Part shown: positions 51,142 through 59,949 of the stretch, piece by piece
Position numbering within the stretch: position 1 is the stretch's first letter
Layout of the letters: every line of letters begins with the position of its first letter
DNA from: Mycobacterium scrofulaceum
GTDB lineage: Bacteria > Actinomycetota > Actinomycetes > Mycobacteriales > Mycobacteriaceae
NCBI RefSeq assembly: GCF_001667885.1
Contig: NZ_LZJW01000060.1
Location: forward strand, 96,057 to 160,056
Direction: 5' to 3'
Length of the DNA stretch: 64,000 nucleotides
The notes under the pieces: model-generated
What the model saw: only the letters and a program-made list of their open reading frames with translations
What the model was told of the DNA's origin: nothing
Database searches by the model: none
Made by a program: the position numbers and the translations under genes

Positions 51142-51163
51142 AATCCATGGATGGCGCGCGGGC

Positions 51164-51829
51164 TTACTGGCTTGGCGGCATCAGCACCGTGTCGATCATG
51201 TACACCGTCGCGTTGGCGGTGTGCACCCCGCCGCACACCAAACCGGCGTTGTTGACCTTCAGGTCGTTGCCCTTACCGACCACCGTCAGCTTGGCGCCCT
51301 GCAGGGTGGCGTGGTCACCATCGACCTTCATCGGACTCTCCTGACCCTGCACCACGTGATAGGTCAAGATGCTCTTGAGCAGTTGCGAATCCGTCTTGAG
51401 CTTGTCGATGGTGGCCGCCGGCAGCTTGTCGAACGCCGCGTTGGTCGGCGCGAAGACCGTGTACTGGCCGTTGTTCAGCGTGTCGATCAGGTTGACGTTC
51501 GGGTTGAGCTTGCCCGACAGCGCCGAGGTCAGGGTGGTCAGCATCGGATTGTTCGACGCCGCGGTGGCGACGGGATCCTGAGCCATCCCCGCGACCGAAC
51601 CGGGGCCGCTGGGGTTCTGCTTGGCATAGTCACCGCAGCCGGTCCCGATCAGATCAGCCGCCGGATCGGCGGACGCGGTCGTCATCGGAGCCGTGATGCC
51701 GCTGGCGGCGGTGCTGCTGCTCACCGTCGGCCCGGACGCCGACTTGTTGCTCGAACAGGCGGAGAACCCGACCACCGCAATCGTCGCGAGCCCTGCCGCG
51801 GCGATTGTCCTAGCCCGAACGTTGGTCAT
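51164..51829 (-). CDS. mpt83: MPT83-like FAS1 lipoprotein
   Basis: A 221-residue lipoprotein: [20 protein letters not shown] then lipobox FSAC and a Ser/Thr/Ala-rich linker, then one FAS1 domain ([20 protein letters not shown]) very similar to MPT70. It is anchored on the outer face of the membrane. Start 51829 is supported by the charged signal; the frame open to 52381 overlaps rskA and is not credible. It is served by the SigK-type promoter at 51887-51914. Confidence 0.93.
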   Translation of the reverse strand: MTNVRARTIAAAGLATIAVVGFSACSSNKSASGPTVSSSTAASGITAPMTTASADPAADLIGTGCGDYAKQNPSGPGSVAGMAQDPVATAASNNPMLTTLTSALSGKLNPNVNLIDTLNNGQYTVFAPTNAAFDKLPAATIDKLKTDSQLLKSILTYHVVQGQESPMKVDGDHATLQGAKLTVVGKGNDLKVNNAGLVCGGVHTANATVYMIDTVLMPPSQ

Positions 51830-51886
51830 CGCGTTTCTACTCCTTCTGCAGGGGCGGCCCATACCGCCTTCCGACCGGACAGGAGT

Positions 51887-51914
51887 GATTCGGAGACGAC
51901 GCAGCCGCGGACGG
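51887..51914 (-). promoter_or_regulatory. SigK-type promoter of mpt83
   Basis: On the minus strand CCGTCC (51914-51909), 15 bases, then CCGAATC (51893-51887), followed by ACTC as at mpt70. It is 58 bases upstream of the mpt83 start codon, inside the gap after rskA. Confidence 0.7.
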
Positions 51915-51942
51915 ATGCGGATTGAGAAAAGGTTCGAGCGGC

Positions 51943-52641
51943 TCAGCCGAGGGGGAGTGCGGCCAGTATCGTTCCGGTCGGCTTGGGGGACCCGGCGCCG
52001 GGTTCGACGGTGAACGCCAGGGTGGTGGACGACCCGAGGTTGGTGATCGTCGCGGTGGTCGACGGTGCCACCGCCGCGGTGCTCATCGTCCCGGCCGAGG
52101 TCGGGCCCTTGTCGCCCAGTAACCACATTTGGTAGACGGTCCCGGGCTTCGGCGGTGGAACGTTGTTCATCACCAGCACACCGGCGTTGCGGTCGTGGGA
52201 GAAGACGACGGTGGCGGTGCCGTTGCCGAGCGGGCCGGAAACGGTGCGCACGTCCGGGGCCGCGAAAACCTGCTCGGCGACGGTGGACGTTGAGTGCGGA
52301 CGCAGCATTATCCCGATACCAAACGCCGCGGCGCCGACCACCACTGCGGCCGCGGCGGCCGCCAAAAGAGCGGTGCGCCAACCGGACTTGCGCTCATCGG
52401 GTGCGGGTATGGCCGCCAGCGTCGCAGCCCGCAGATGCGCCGGCGGGTCGACGGCCGTCGTCGCGGAGATGACCGCCATGGTCTCGCGGATGGCCCGAAC
52501 CTCGTCGTCGAAGGCCGCCGACACCGACCGGGGCGCGGCCGCCAACCGCCGCTCGATATCGGCGCGCTCCTCGTCCGACACGGCGTCCAACGCGTATGGC
52601 GTTGCAAGCTCGAGCAATTCGAATTCGTTCGGTTCCGTCAT
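51943..52641 (-). CDS. rskA: Anti-sigma-K factor RskA
   Basis: A 232-residue membrane anti-sigma factor. The N-terminal cytoplasmic part ([20 protein letters not shown]) binds SigK; a transmembrane helix lies at about residues 95-120 ([20 protein letters not shown]); the extracellular part carries the RskA domain with [14 protein letters not shown]. Release of SigK would follow regulated proteolysis. Its ATG overlaps the sigK stop (ATGA), implying coupled, stoichiometric synthesis. Confidence 0.94.
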   Translation of the reverse strand: MTEPNEFELLELATPYALDAVSDEERADIERRLAAAPRSVSAAFDDEVRAIRETMAVISATTAVDPPAHLRAATLAAIPAPDERKSGWRTALLAAAAAAVVVGAAAFGIGIMLRPHSTSTVAEQVFAAPDVRTVSGPLGNGTATVVFSHDRNAGVLVMNNVPPPKPGTVYQMWLLGDKGPTSAGTMSTAAVAPSTTATITNLGSSTTLAFTVEPGAGSPKPTGTILAALPLG

Positions 52642-53201
52642 GGCACTTCCAGGCAGTTACGCAGGGCGCGCAGCGCGTCGCGCATGCGCGACTTGACCGT
52701 CGACAGATTCGCGGCCAGCCGGTCCGACACCTGGCTGTAGGTCAGTCCGTCGTAGTACGCCAACTGAATACACTCCCGCTGGGTGTCCGTCAACGCGCCC
52801 AGGCATTCGACCACCCGGCGGCGCTCGTCGCCGGCGATCGCCGAATCGGCGACGACATCACTGGCCGGGTCGGCGCTGGCCGCGGCGTACCGGGAATCCC
52901 GCCTGCCCGAGGCCTCCTCGGACCGCACCCGGTCGACGGCGCGCCGGTGCGCGATGGTCAGCAGCCAGGACAGGGCCGAGCCCCTGCGGGAGTCGTAGTC
53001 CGGGGCCGTCCGCCACACCTCGCAGAAGACCTCCTGGGTGGTCTCCTCGCTGTAGCCGGTATCGCGCAGCACCCGCATGACCATGCCGTACACCCGACTC
53101 TTAGTGAGGTCGTAAACCGCGGCGAACGCGTCGCGGTCCCCGCGCGCGACCTCGCGCAGCAGCGCGTCCAGGTCCTTGCTGGGCGTGGGCGGTCCGGTCA
53201 T
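52638..53201 (-). CDS. sigK: ECF RNA polymerase sigma factor SigK
   Basis: A 187-residue ECF sigma factor. Region 2 reads [20 protein letters not shown] and [14 protein letters not shown]; region 4 reads [20 protein letters not shown] and LNLST-type recognition helix ([19 protein letters not shown]). It starts at ATG 53201. It should direct transcription of mpt83 and mpt70 from the promoters described here. In this window it is in the same block as its targets, whereas in M. tuberculosis the two loci are far apart. Confidence 0.94.
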   Translation of the reverse strand: MTGPPTPSKDLDALLREVARGDRDAFAAVYDLTKSRVYGMVMRVLRDTGYSEETTQEVFCEVWRTAPDYDSRRGSALSWLLTIAHRRAVDRVRSEEASGRRDSRYAAASADPASDVVADSAIAGDERRRVVECLGALTDTQRECIQLAYYDGLTYSQVSDRLAANLSTVKSRMRDALRALRNCLEVP

Positions 53202-53247
53202 CGATCGGTAGCCTAGCGCCCGGTGCGCCGCCGAAGGATCGAGTTCG

Positions 53248-53285
53248 CCGCCCCGCTGCGGCGACCCGATGCCGCAGCGGGGCGG
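53248..53285. other. Long perfect hairpin upstream of sigK
   Basis: CCGCCCCGCTGCGGC (53248-53262) and GCCGCAGCGGGGCGG (53271-53285) form a 15-pair stem with the loop GACCCGAT. It lies 46 bases upstream of the sigK start, in the gap between divergent sigK and HAD genes, so it may be in the sigK leader or near its promoter rather than at a gene end. Confidence 0.6.
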
Positions 53286-53432
53286 TGAGTTGCTTGGGCC
53301 TGTCCACTCCGGTAATTCGTAGCTGAAGATCGGGCGGATGACGTCGTCCTGTGTGCCGACGAAACACCCCGCTAGACGGCGACGCCGACGATGTAGACCT
53401 GCCGGCGTGACACCCGACGCGCCCGCGGATGC

Positions 53433-54143
53433 ATGATTGCGCGTGTGGTTAAGGCGCTGTTGTTCGACGTGCAAGGTACGGCGACGGACTTTCATTCGAC
53501 CGTGTGCGACGAGGCGCGGCGGATCAGCGCCGGCCGCCATCCGGACACCGACTGGTTCGACGTCGTGCGGGCTTGGCGCGCAGGCTACTTCACGGCGTTG
53601 GAGGAGGCGCGGTCCCGCCACAGCGGGTGGGTGCCGGTGCAGTCGGTGTATCGGCGGGCCCTCGATACCGTGCTGGACGAACGCGGCATCGCCCTCTCGG
53701 GCGCCGAACGCGACGACCTGACGGGCGCCTGGCGGCGGCTCAAGCCCTGGCCCGACGCGGTGCCCGGGCTGACGCGGCTCAAAGGCACGTACACGCTGGC
53801 CACCCTGTCGAACGCGGACGTGTCGGCGGTCATCGAGATCGCCAAGCGCGCGGGCTTGCCCTGGGACGCGGTCTTCGCCGCGGAGATGGCCGGGGTGTTC
53901 AAGCCCGACCCGGCGATCTATCGGATGGCCGCGACCTACCTCGGCCTGGAGCCCGCCGAGATCATGATGGTGGCCAGCCACAAGTACGACATCCGCGCCG
54001 CGGCCGGGCTCGGGTTCCGGACCGCCTTCGTCGCGCGCCCGCTGGAGTTCGGGATCGACGGCGAGGCCGACGTCGCCTATTCCGACGAGTTCGACGTCAA
54101 CGCGTCCGACTTCCTGGACCTGGCAACCCAACTCGGCTGCTGA
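53433..54143 (+). CDS. Haloacid dehalogenase type II-like hydrolase
   Basis: A 236-residue HAD-superfamily protein. Motif I is LFDVQGTATDF (nucleophile Asp), motif II ATLSNADV, the Lys lies in GVFKPDPAIYRMA, and motif IV MMVASHKYDIRAA. The domain order fits L-2-haloacid dehalogenases, but the second Asp of phosphatase motif I is absent, as in dehalogenases. Actual substrate unknown. It is divergent from sigK. Confidence 0.82.
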   Translation: MIARVVKALLFDVQGTATDFHSTVCDEARRISAGRHPDTDWFDVVRAWRAGYFTALEEARSRHSGWVPVQSVYRRALDTVLDERGIALSGAERDDLTGAWRRLKPWPDAVPGLTRLKGTYTLATLSNADVSAVIEIAKRAGLPWDAVFAAEMAGVFKPDPAIYRMAATYLGLEPAEIMMVASHKYDIRAAAGLGFRTAFVARPLEFGIDGEADVAYSDEFDVNASDFLDLATQLGC

Positions 54144-54218
54144 TCAGCGGCGGGCCGACCCGGTCATCGCCGCGGCGGTCAGGCCGCCCAACGCATACAG
54201 GCCACGCATGCGGTGATT

Positions 54219-54758
54219 TTAGGCACCGGTGAGCGCCGGGTCGGGCTTTTCCGACGACATCGACAGGAATCCGCGCGCGCAGCGCGCGGCCAGCAGCCAG
54301 TTCGCGGGTTTCTTCATGTCCAGTCCGCCGAGGAGCTGTTTGATCATGGTCAGCGTGTCGAAGTAAATGCGTTCGCAGACAAGCGTTTCGGTGTCGTCGA
54401 AGACGAAGTAGGCGGTCATGCGAACCCGGAACCGGCTACCAGTGGGCGGCACCTTGCCCAGGTAGCCGCGATGCGTGCCCATCAACCAGAACTCGACGAT
54501 CACCGCGTCGGCGCTGTGCCGCAACGCGATGATCTCGTGGTCCTGGTCCGGAAAGGCGGTGCGCGTGTAGGTGTAGTAGTCGCGCACCGCTTTGTCGCCG
54601 TCGTGGACGATCATCTGCGGGATCAGCTCGTAACGCGGATGCGGGAACGTCGCCAGCACGTCGTCCCAGTCCTGGCGGACCTCGTCGTGAAAATGGTCGA
54701 GTACCAGCTTCTCGCGGGCGGCCAGCACCTCCGGCGGGGGAAACGCGGGGATCGTCAT
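54219..54758 (-). CDS. SnoaL/NTF2-like protein
   Basis: A 179-residue cone-fold protein: VLATFPHPRYELIPQMIVHD early, VRDYYTYTRTAFPDQDHEI in the middle, and MTAYFVFDDTETLVCERIYFD at the end, the ester-cyclase/NTF2 pattern. It could be an isomerase, cyclase or binding protein. It lies between the P450 gene and the HAD gene; no signal peptide. Confidence 0.8.
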   Translation of the reverse strand: MTIPAFPPPEVLAAREKLVLDHFHDEVRQDWDDVLATFPHPRYELIPQMIVHDGDKAVRDYYTYTRTAFPDQDHEIIALRHSADAVIVEFWLMGTHRGYLGKVPPTGSRFRVRMTAYFVFDDTETLVCERIYFDTLTMIKQLLGGLDMKKPANWLLAARCARGFLSMSSEKPDPALTGA

Positions 54759-54775
54759 GCCGAATAGGTTAGGCC

Positions 54776-54805
54776 GAATTTGATATCGCGGGCGCTATCA
54801 AATTC
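54776..54805. repeat. TTTGATAT-family palindrome, copy 2
   Basis: GAATTTGATA (54776-54785) and TATCAAATTC (54796-54805) are perfect 10-base arms, with CGC/GCG pairing again inside. It stands between the NTF2-like gene start and the cyp124 stop. See copies at 9441 and 62832. Confidence 0.75.
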
Positions 54806-54835
54806 AAGAGTCCGCACATGCTTCGAGACTGAGCG

Positions 54836-56131
54836 CTACCGCGGCGGGGTCCAGGCGACCGGCAGGGCCTTGATGCCGTGGATGAACTGCGACAGCAGCC
54901 GCGCGGGCTCGTCGGTGGCGACGATGTCGGGGATCTCGCGACGCAATTCGTCGAAGACGACCCGGATCTCGCGGCGGGCGAGGTTGGCGCCCAGGCAGAA
55001 ATGCGCCCCGCCGCCGCCGAACCCGAAGTGCGGGTTGGGGGTGCGGGCCACGTCGAACAGCCAGGGGTTGGCGAACTTCGACTCGTCTCGGTTGGCCGAG
55101 TTGTACCACAGCACGGCCTTGTCGCCCTCGGCCAACTTGGTGCCGCTCAGCTTGAAGTCGCGGGTCAGGGTGCGCCGCATGTAGACCACCGGCGAGGCCC
55201 ACCGCACGATCTCCTCGACGGCCGTCGGCGCCAGCCGGTCGTAATTGGCCCACCACTTGTCCCGTTCGTCGGGATAGCGGGACAACGCCAGCACGCCGTG
55301 GCTGATCGCGTTGCGCGTGGTCTCGTTGCCGGCGACCACCAGCAGGATGAAGAACGACGCGATCTCCGCCGACGACAGCCGTTCGCCGTCGACCTCGGCC
55401 TCGACCAGGCTGGTGGTCAGGTCGTCGTGGTGATTGACGCGGCGGTCCTCGGCGAGCGCGGTGGCGTAGGCGCCGATGTCCATCGAGATCTTCAGGAACT
55501 CGTCGAAGTCGGTCGTCAGGTCCGGGTCACCGAAACCGAGAATCACGTTGGTCCAGTGGAAGATTCGCTGATGGTCCTCCTCGGGGATGCCCATCATGTC
55601 GCAGATGATCTGCAGCGGCAGCGGCCCGGCGAGCTCGGTCACCAGATCGGCCTCACCGTTGGGGTGGTTGGCGATCAGCGCCGCGACCAGCCGGCGGGCG
55701 CGCTCGCGCACCGACGCCTCGATGCGCGCCACCACCTTCGGGGTGAACGCCCGGCTGACGATCGAGCGCAACCGTTGGTGCCGCGGATCGTCGAGCACGA
55801 TCATCGATCCGAAGTACTCGGCGATCTCCGGGGCGTTGTCGTTGACCGTGATGTTGGGGGTGCTGCTGAAGATCTCCGGATGACGGCTGGCGAAGTGCAC
55901 GTCGTCGTGGCGGGTGAGCGACCAATACCCCTCGCCCGCCACGAATCCCTCCATTTCGATCGCGGGCCAGAACGAGAGCGGGGCCTCGCGGCGCAGCGTG
56001 GCGAACGCGCCGTCGCGGAAGTCGTCGTCGAGGCCCCAGAAGTCCAGCGATTCCAGGTGGATCTCGGAGAGTGGGACCTCCGGCGGAGGCGCCCCGTTGG
56101 TGCGTGTCGCGATACCCGTCTTCAGACTCAC
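54836..56131 (-). CDS. cyp124: Cytochrome P450 CYP124
   Basis: A 431-residue P450. The N-terminus (SLKTGIATRTNGAPPPEVP) and many internal segments (EYFGSMIVLDDPRHQRLRSI, FHWTNVILGFGDPDL) match the methyl-branched lipid omega-hydroxylase CYP124 of M. tuberculosis as I recall it. I-helix AGNETTR; heme ligand in FGGGGAHFCLG. GTG start at 56131 after GGAGG. It oxidises branched lipids and cholesterol side chains in the known homologue. Confidence 0.93.
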   Translation of the reverse strand: MSLKTGIATRTNGAPPPEVPLSEIHLESLDFWGLDDDFRDGAFATLRREAPLSFWPAIEMEGFVAGEGYWSLTRHDDVHFASRHPEIFSSTPNITVNDNAPEIAEYFGSMIVLDDPRHQRLRSIVSRAFTPKVVARIEASVRERARRLVAALIANHPNGEADLVTELAGPLPLQIICDMMGIPEEDHQRIFHWTNVILGFGDPDLTTDFDEFLKISMDIGAYATALAEDRRVNHHDDLTTSLVEAEVDGERLSSAEIASFFILLVVAGNETTRNAISHGVLALSRYPDERDKWWANYDRLAPTAVEEIVRWASPVVYMRRTLTRDFKLSGTKLAEGDKAVLWYNSANRDESKFANPWLFDVARTPNPHFGFGGGGAHFCLGANLARREIRVVFDELRREIPDIVATDEPARLLSQFIHGIKALPVAWTPPR

Positions 56132-56142
56132 CGAGACCTCCG

Positions 56143-56484
56143 TTAGTGGGTGCAGACCGTCCGGCCGCCGGCCGACTGCGCGTCGGCGACGACGTTGCCG
56201 TCGAGCAGGATCCGGCAGCGGATGGGTCCGACCCCTTGGGCGCTGATCACGAACACCTGACCCCCGAATGCGGTGAATTCCGTCGACCACGGCAGCGGCG
56301 CGTTCACCTGGTGCAGCTGCCCGGCGTCGGTCTGGTACGAGATGTACTGCGCGACGCCGTTACCGGTCACCTCGTACCGGGCCTGCGGCATCTGGGGGAG
56401 GGCGTGCGCCACGCCGGGGGCCGCCGCGACGCCGACGGCGAACAGGATCGAGAGCCCGCGCACATGCTTGGTCATGATTTGCAT
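56143..56484 (-). CDS. MmpS-like secreted protein
   Basis: A 113-residue exported protein. The signal peptide ends near AHA-LP. The mature part, YEVTGNGVAQYISYQTDAGQ, then VNAPLPWSTEF and SAQGVGPIRCRILLDGNVV, follows the beta-sandwich pattern of MmpS proteins, which assist MmpL lipid transporters. Unlike typical MmpS it has a cleavable-looking signal and no adjacent mmpL gene. It is 11 bases upstream of cyp124, so co-transcribed with it. Start 56484 or 56475. Confidence 0.75.
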   Translation of the reverse strand: MQIMTKHVRGLSILFAVGVAAAPGVAHALPQMPQARYEVTGNGVAQYISYQTDAGQLHQVNAPLPWSTEFTAFGGQVFVISAQGVGPIRCRILLDGNVVADAQSAGGRTVCTH

Positions 56485-56582
56485 CGTGTCACCACGCGCG
56501 GTGCTAGGGAAGGTTTCCGGGCAAGGCGACGGGCGGCCCGGTCTAGTGTGAGTCCCACGGGGGCTGGTACGGGAAGGTGAGT

Positions 56583-57668
56583 ATGTCGGAACACGGTCCA
56601 AAGCGCGTGGTGGTCTGGGGCACCGGCTTCGTCGGCAAGATGGTGATCGCCGAGATCGTCAAGCACCCGCTGTTCGAGTTGGTGGGTGTCGGCGTCAGCA
56701 ATCCGGACAAGGTCGGGCGCGACGTCGGCGACATCTGCGGGCTGCCCGAGCCGGTGGGGATCAAGGCCACCGACGACGTCGACGCCCTGATCGCTCTGCA
56801 GCCCGACGCGCTGGTGCACTACGGCCCGACCGCGATGCACGCCAAGGAGAACATCGCGCTGATCACCCGGTTCCTGCGGGCGGGCATCGACGTGTGCTCG
56901 ACGGCGATGACCCCGTGGGTGTGGCCGACCATGCACCTCAACCCGCCGCAGTGGATCGCGCCCATCACCGAAGCCTGCGAGCTGGGGGAGTCGTCCTGCT
57001 TCACCACCGGCATCGACCCCGGCTTCGCCAACGACCTGTTCCCGATGACGCTGATGGGCCTGTGCTCGGAGGTGCGCCGGGTCCGCGCCTCCGAACTGCT
57101 CGACTACACCAACTACGAGGGCGACTACGAGGTCGAGATGGGTATCGGCCGCGAACCCGAATACAGCCCGATGCTCGAAGACTCCAACATGCTGATCTTC
57201 GCGTGGGGCGCCACGGTCCCGATGATCGCCCACGCGGCGGGCATCATGCTCGACGAGATCACCACCACCTGGGACAAGTGGGTGACGCCCACCGAGCGGC
57301 ACACCGTCAAGGGCGTCATCAAGGCCGGGCACGTCGCCGCCGTCCGGTTCACCATCAACGGAATCTACAAGGGCGACACCAGGATTCAGCTCGAGCACGT
57401 CAACCGTATCGGGCTCGACGCCGCCCCCGACTGGCCGTCGGGGCATGACAACGACGTCTACCGGGTGGACATCGAGGGCACGCCCAGCATCTTCCAGGAG
57501 ACCGCCTTCCGGTTCACCGACGGCTCGGGCCGCGACGCGGCCACCGCCGGGTGCCTGGCGACCGGGATGCGCGCCCTCAACGCGGTGCCTGCCGTCAACG
57601 ACCTGCGCCCGGGCTGGGTCACGCCGCTGGACCTGCCGCTGATCGCGGGGGCCGGCAACATTCGCTGA
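56583..57668 (+). CDS. DapB-like NAD(P)-dependent amine dehydrogenase family protein
   Basis: A 361-residue Rossmann-fold oxidoreductase: VVVWGTGFVGKMVIAEIVKH as the cofactor loop, then a dihydrodipicolinate-reductase-like C-terminal domain (GESSCFTTGIDPGFANDLFP). Relatives include 2,4-diaminopentanoate dehydrogenase, but mycobacterial members are many and uncharacterised. ATG 56583 follows GGGAAGG; a GTG at 56577 is within that site. Divergent from the MmpS-like gene. Confidence 0.8.
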   Translation: MSEHGPKRVVVWGTGFVGKMVIAEIVKHPLFELVGVGVSNPDKVGRDVGDICGLPEPVGIKATDDVDALIALQPDALVHYGPTAMHAKENIALITRFLRAGIDVCSTAMTPWVWPTMHLNPPQWIAPITEACELGESSCFTTGIDPGFANDLFPMTLMGLCSEVRRVRASELLDYTNYEGDYEVEMGIGREPEYSPMLEDSNMLIFAWGATVPMIAHAAGIMLDEITTTWDKWVTPTERHTVKGVIKAGHVAAVRFTINGIYKGDTRIQLEHVNRIGLDAAPDWPSGHDNDVYRVDIEGTPSIFQETAFRFTDGSGRDAATAGCLATGMRALNAVPAVNDLRPGWVTPLDLPLIAGAGNIR

Positions 57669-57775
57669 CGCGGTGCACAGCGCGCACCTAGGTTCCGCTG
57701 AGACGCGGTACAGGTTTGGGCGGCACAATATCGGCTAGCCGGTTTTGCGAGTCGCTGAAGTTGGGGTTGGGATAT

Positions 57776-59485
57776 ATGGCCGATGGATCTGGGACCGCGC
57801 TGGGACTGTCGATCGGAGCCACCAACCTGGCGGCGATCACCGCCGGCCAGGCCGTCACCCGCAAGCCCGTCCTGACGCTCTACCCCGAGCGCGCCCCCGA
57901 AGTCGGCGTCCCCGCCGAGAACCCGCGACTCGACCAGCCCGGCCTGGTGCTGACCGGGTTCGTCAACCGGGTCTCCGATCCGCGCGGCATCGTGGCGCCC
58001 GACGGCTCGGTGCACCGCAGCGAGGAACTGATCGCCGACGCCATGCGCGCCCTGGCCTACGCCGTCACCGGCGGGCGGCCCCTGCCCGAGAGCGTCGCCG
58101 TGACCTATCCCGCCCACTGGGCGTCCCCGTCGGTGGACGCGGTGGGCACCGCGCTCAGCGCGGTGGCCGAATGGTCCGACCGGACCCGGCCCCTGCTGCT
58201 GATCCCCGACGCCGCCGCGGCGCTCGTCGCCGCGCGCGGCAACGCCGGCCTTCCGGGCGCCGGCGCGGTGGCCGTGTGCGACTTCGGCGGCACCGGCACC
58301 AGCGTCACGTTCATGCGCGCCGACGGCGACTACCGGGCGCTGGCCCCGACGCTGCGGCTGCACGACTTCTCCGGCGACCTGATCGACCAGGCGCTGCTGA
58401 GCGCCGTCGTCTCCAACATGCCGACCACAGCGTCCTTCGAACCGGCCGGCACCGTGGCGATCGGCTCGCTGAGCCGGCTGCGGACCGCGTGCCGGGGCGC
58501 CAAGGAAGAGCTGTCGTCGAACACGGTCACCACGCTCCGTGACGGGCTGACCGGTGAAATCCGGGTCACCCGCGAGGAGCTCGACGACGCGATCCGCACC
58601 CCGCTGGACAGGTTCGTGGCCGTGCTGGAAAACGCATTGGCGCGCAACGGGATTCAGGATCTGGTCGCGATCGTCTCCGCCGGCGGCGGGGCGCACATCC
58701 CGTCGATCACCACCACGCTGTCGCAGTACTTCCGCGTCCCGGTCATCACCACGGCGCGCCCGGAGCTGACGGCCGCCACCGGCGCCGCGCTGCGGGCCGG
58801 GCACGGTCCCGCCGAAGCCTTCGCTGCCGCCGCGACGGCCTCGGCGCCCGCCGCCCCCGCCACGGCGACGGCGCAAGCGGCTCCAGTGGCTGCGGAGGGG
58901 CCGACCGGGGCCGCGGCCGCGCAGGCCTGGTCGCAGACCGGCAACCAAGCGCGGGTCACGCCCGTCGCCGAGGAACCGGCCGAACAGGCGGCGGAGCCCG
59001 CCAAGCGCAAGAGCAGGCTGTTTCGGCTGCCGGTGCTGGCCGGGATCGCCGGCGCGGCGGCCGCGCTGGCGCTGGTCGGGACCGCGGTCACGATCGGCCT
59101 GACCTCGTCGGACAACTCGGCGACGACCCCGGGCGTCACCAGCAGCCGGGTGCCCCCGCCCAACACTGCGACGGCTCAGCAGGCGCCCCCGACGCAGGAG
59201 GCCCCGCCGCCGCCGACCACCGACACCAATCCGCCGGCCAACACCGAGACGCCGTCCACCAGCGCCCCCTCAGCCAAACCGCAGAAGGCGCCGCCGCTTG
59301 CGGCCGCGCCGGTGCGCCCGGCGGTGCCGCAGATCCCGGACGTGCCGCCCATCCCGGCCGTGCCGGGTCTGAACGAACCCATCCCGGGACTGGACCGCGT
59401 CAACCAGATCGTTCAGGGGATCGCGGGTGACTTGGGCATCAGCGGCATCCCGCAGTTGGCCCCTCAGCTCGGAACGGGCCGATAG
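57776..59485 (+). CDS. Membrane-anchored Hsp70-like protein with Pro-rich tail
   Basis: A 569-residue protein. Residues about 1-360 are an actin/Hsp70-type ATPase domain: LGLSIGATNLA, VAVTYPAHW, VAVCDFGGTGTSVTF and IVSAGGGAHIPSI match the phosphate 1, connect and adenosine motifs. A low-complexity Ala/Pro linker and a transmembrane helix (GIAGAAAALALVGTAVTIGL) follow, then an extracellular Pro-rich tail. No Hsp70 substrate-binding domain is seen. It resembles the Pro-rich protein I recall as Rv2264c, next to Rv2263 as here. Role unknown. Confidence 0.8.
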   Translation: MADGSGTALGLSIGATNLAAITAGQAVTRKPVLTLYPERAPEVGVPAENPRLDQPGLVLTGFVNRVSDPRGIVAPDGSVHRSEELIADAMRALAYAVTGGRPLPESVAVTYPAHWASPSVDAVGTALSAVAEWSDRTRPLLLIPDAAAALVAARGNAGLPGAGAVAVCDFGGTGTSVTFMRADGDYRALAPTLRLHDFSGDLIDQALLSAVVSNMPTTASFEPAGTVAIGSLSRLRTACRGAKEELSSNTVTTLRDGLTGEIRVTREELDDAIRTPLDRFVAVLENALARNGIQDLVAIVSAGGGAHIPSITTTLSQYFRVPVITTARPELTAATGAALRAGHGPAEAFAAAATASAPAAPATATAQAAPVAAEGPTGAAAAQAWSQTGNQARVTPVAEEPAEQAAEPAKRKSRLFRLPVLAGIAGAAAALALVGTAVTIGLTSSDNSATTPGVTSSRVPPPNTATAQQAPPTQEAPPPPTTDTNPPANTETPSTSAPSAKPQKAPPLAAAPVRPAVPQIPDVPPIPAVPGLNEPIPGLDRVNQIVQGIAGDLGISGIPQLAPQLGTGR

Positions 59486-59486
59486 G

Positions 59487-59879
59487 TCAACGCTTTTCGC
59501 CCTTGTTCTCCGCCTCCGCGGCCTCTTTGAGCTTCTCGTTGAGGGCCTTGTCCTTCTCGATCTGCTCCTTCAACGCCTGCTCGTCGCGCTGGTCGTCGGA
59601 CTTCGCCTCGTCCTTCGAGTCGTCGGCGCCCTCGGGAACCTCGTGCTTGGGGTTGCCGTCCTCGTCCAACCAGTCGTTGACCGCGGTCCCCGAAACGCTC
59701 CCGCCGGTGCCGGGCAGCACGATGGTCGGCTTCTCCTTGTAGGCCTCCATCATTTCGGCGGCCTTCTTTTTGTCGTCCTCGTCAGGCTCCGGCTTTTCCG
59801 TCAGTTTCTGATCGGTGTCCTGGTCAGCCGACTCTTGATCGGTGTCCTGCTCGGTCGACTTGTCGTCCTGCACGCTCAT
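59487..59879 (-). CDS. Acidic disordered protein
   Basis: A 130-residue protein made largely of Asp, Glu, Lys and Gln with few hydrophobics, so probably disordered except for a central segment (KPTIVLPGTGGSVSGTAVND) that may fold or bind. The C-terminus is a charged helix (ALKEQIEKDKALNEKLKEAA). ATG 59879; an earlier start at 59969 overlaps the next gene. It converges on the Hsp70-like gene with a 1-base gap. Function unknown. Confidence 0.7.
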   Translation of the reverse strand: MSVQDDKSTEQDTDQESADQDTDQKLTEKPEPDEDDKKKAAEMMEAYKEKPTIVLPGTGGSVSGTAVNDWLDEDGNPKHEVPEGADDSKDEAKSDDQRDEQALKEQIEKDKALNEKLKEAAEAENKGEKR

Positions 59880-59949
59880 GCACAAACCCCCTCGCAATCG
59901 CAGGTCGCGATTCGGGAGGGTTACCCGTTGCGGCGTTGTGTCGAAACTC

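Noticed and set aside
49505..51925. 806-codon plus-strand frame across dipZ and mpt83
   Set aside because: It runs antisense to three conserved genes and has biased composition without motifs; a shadow of high-GC codon usage.
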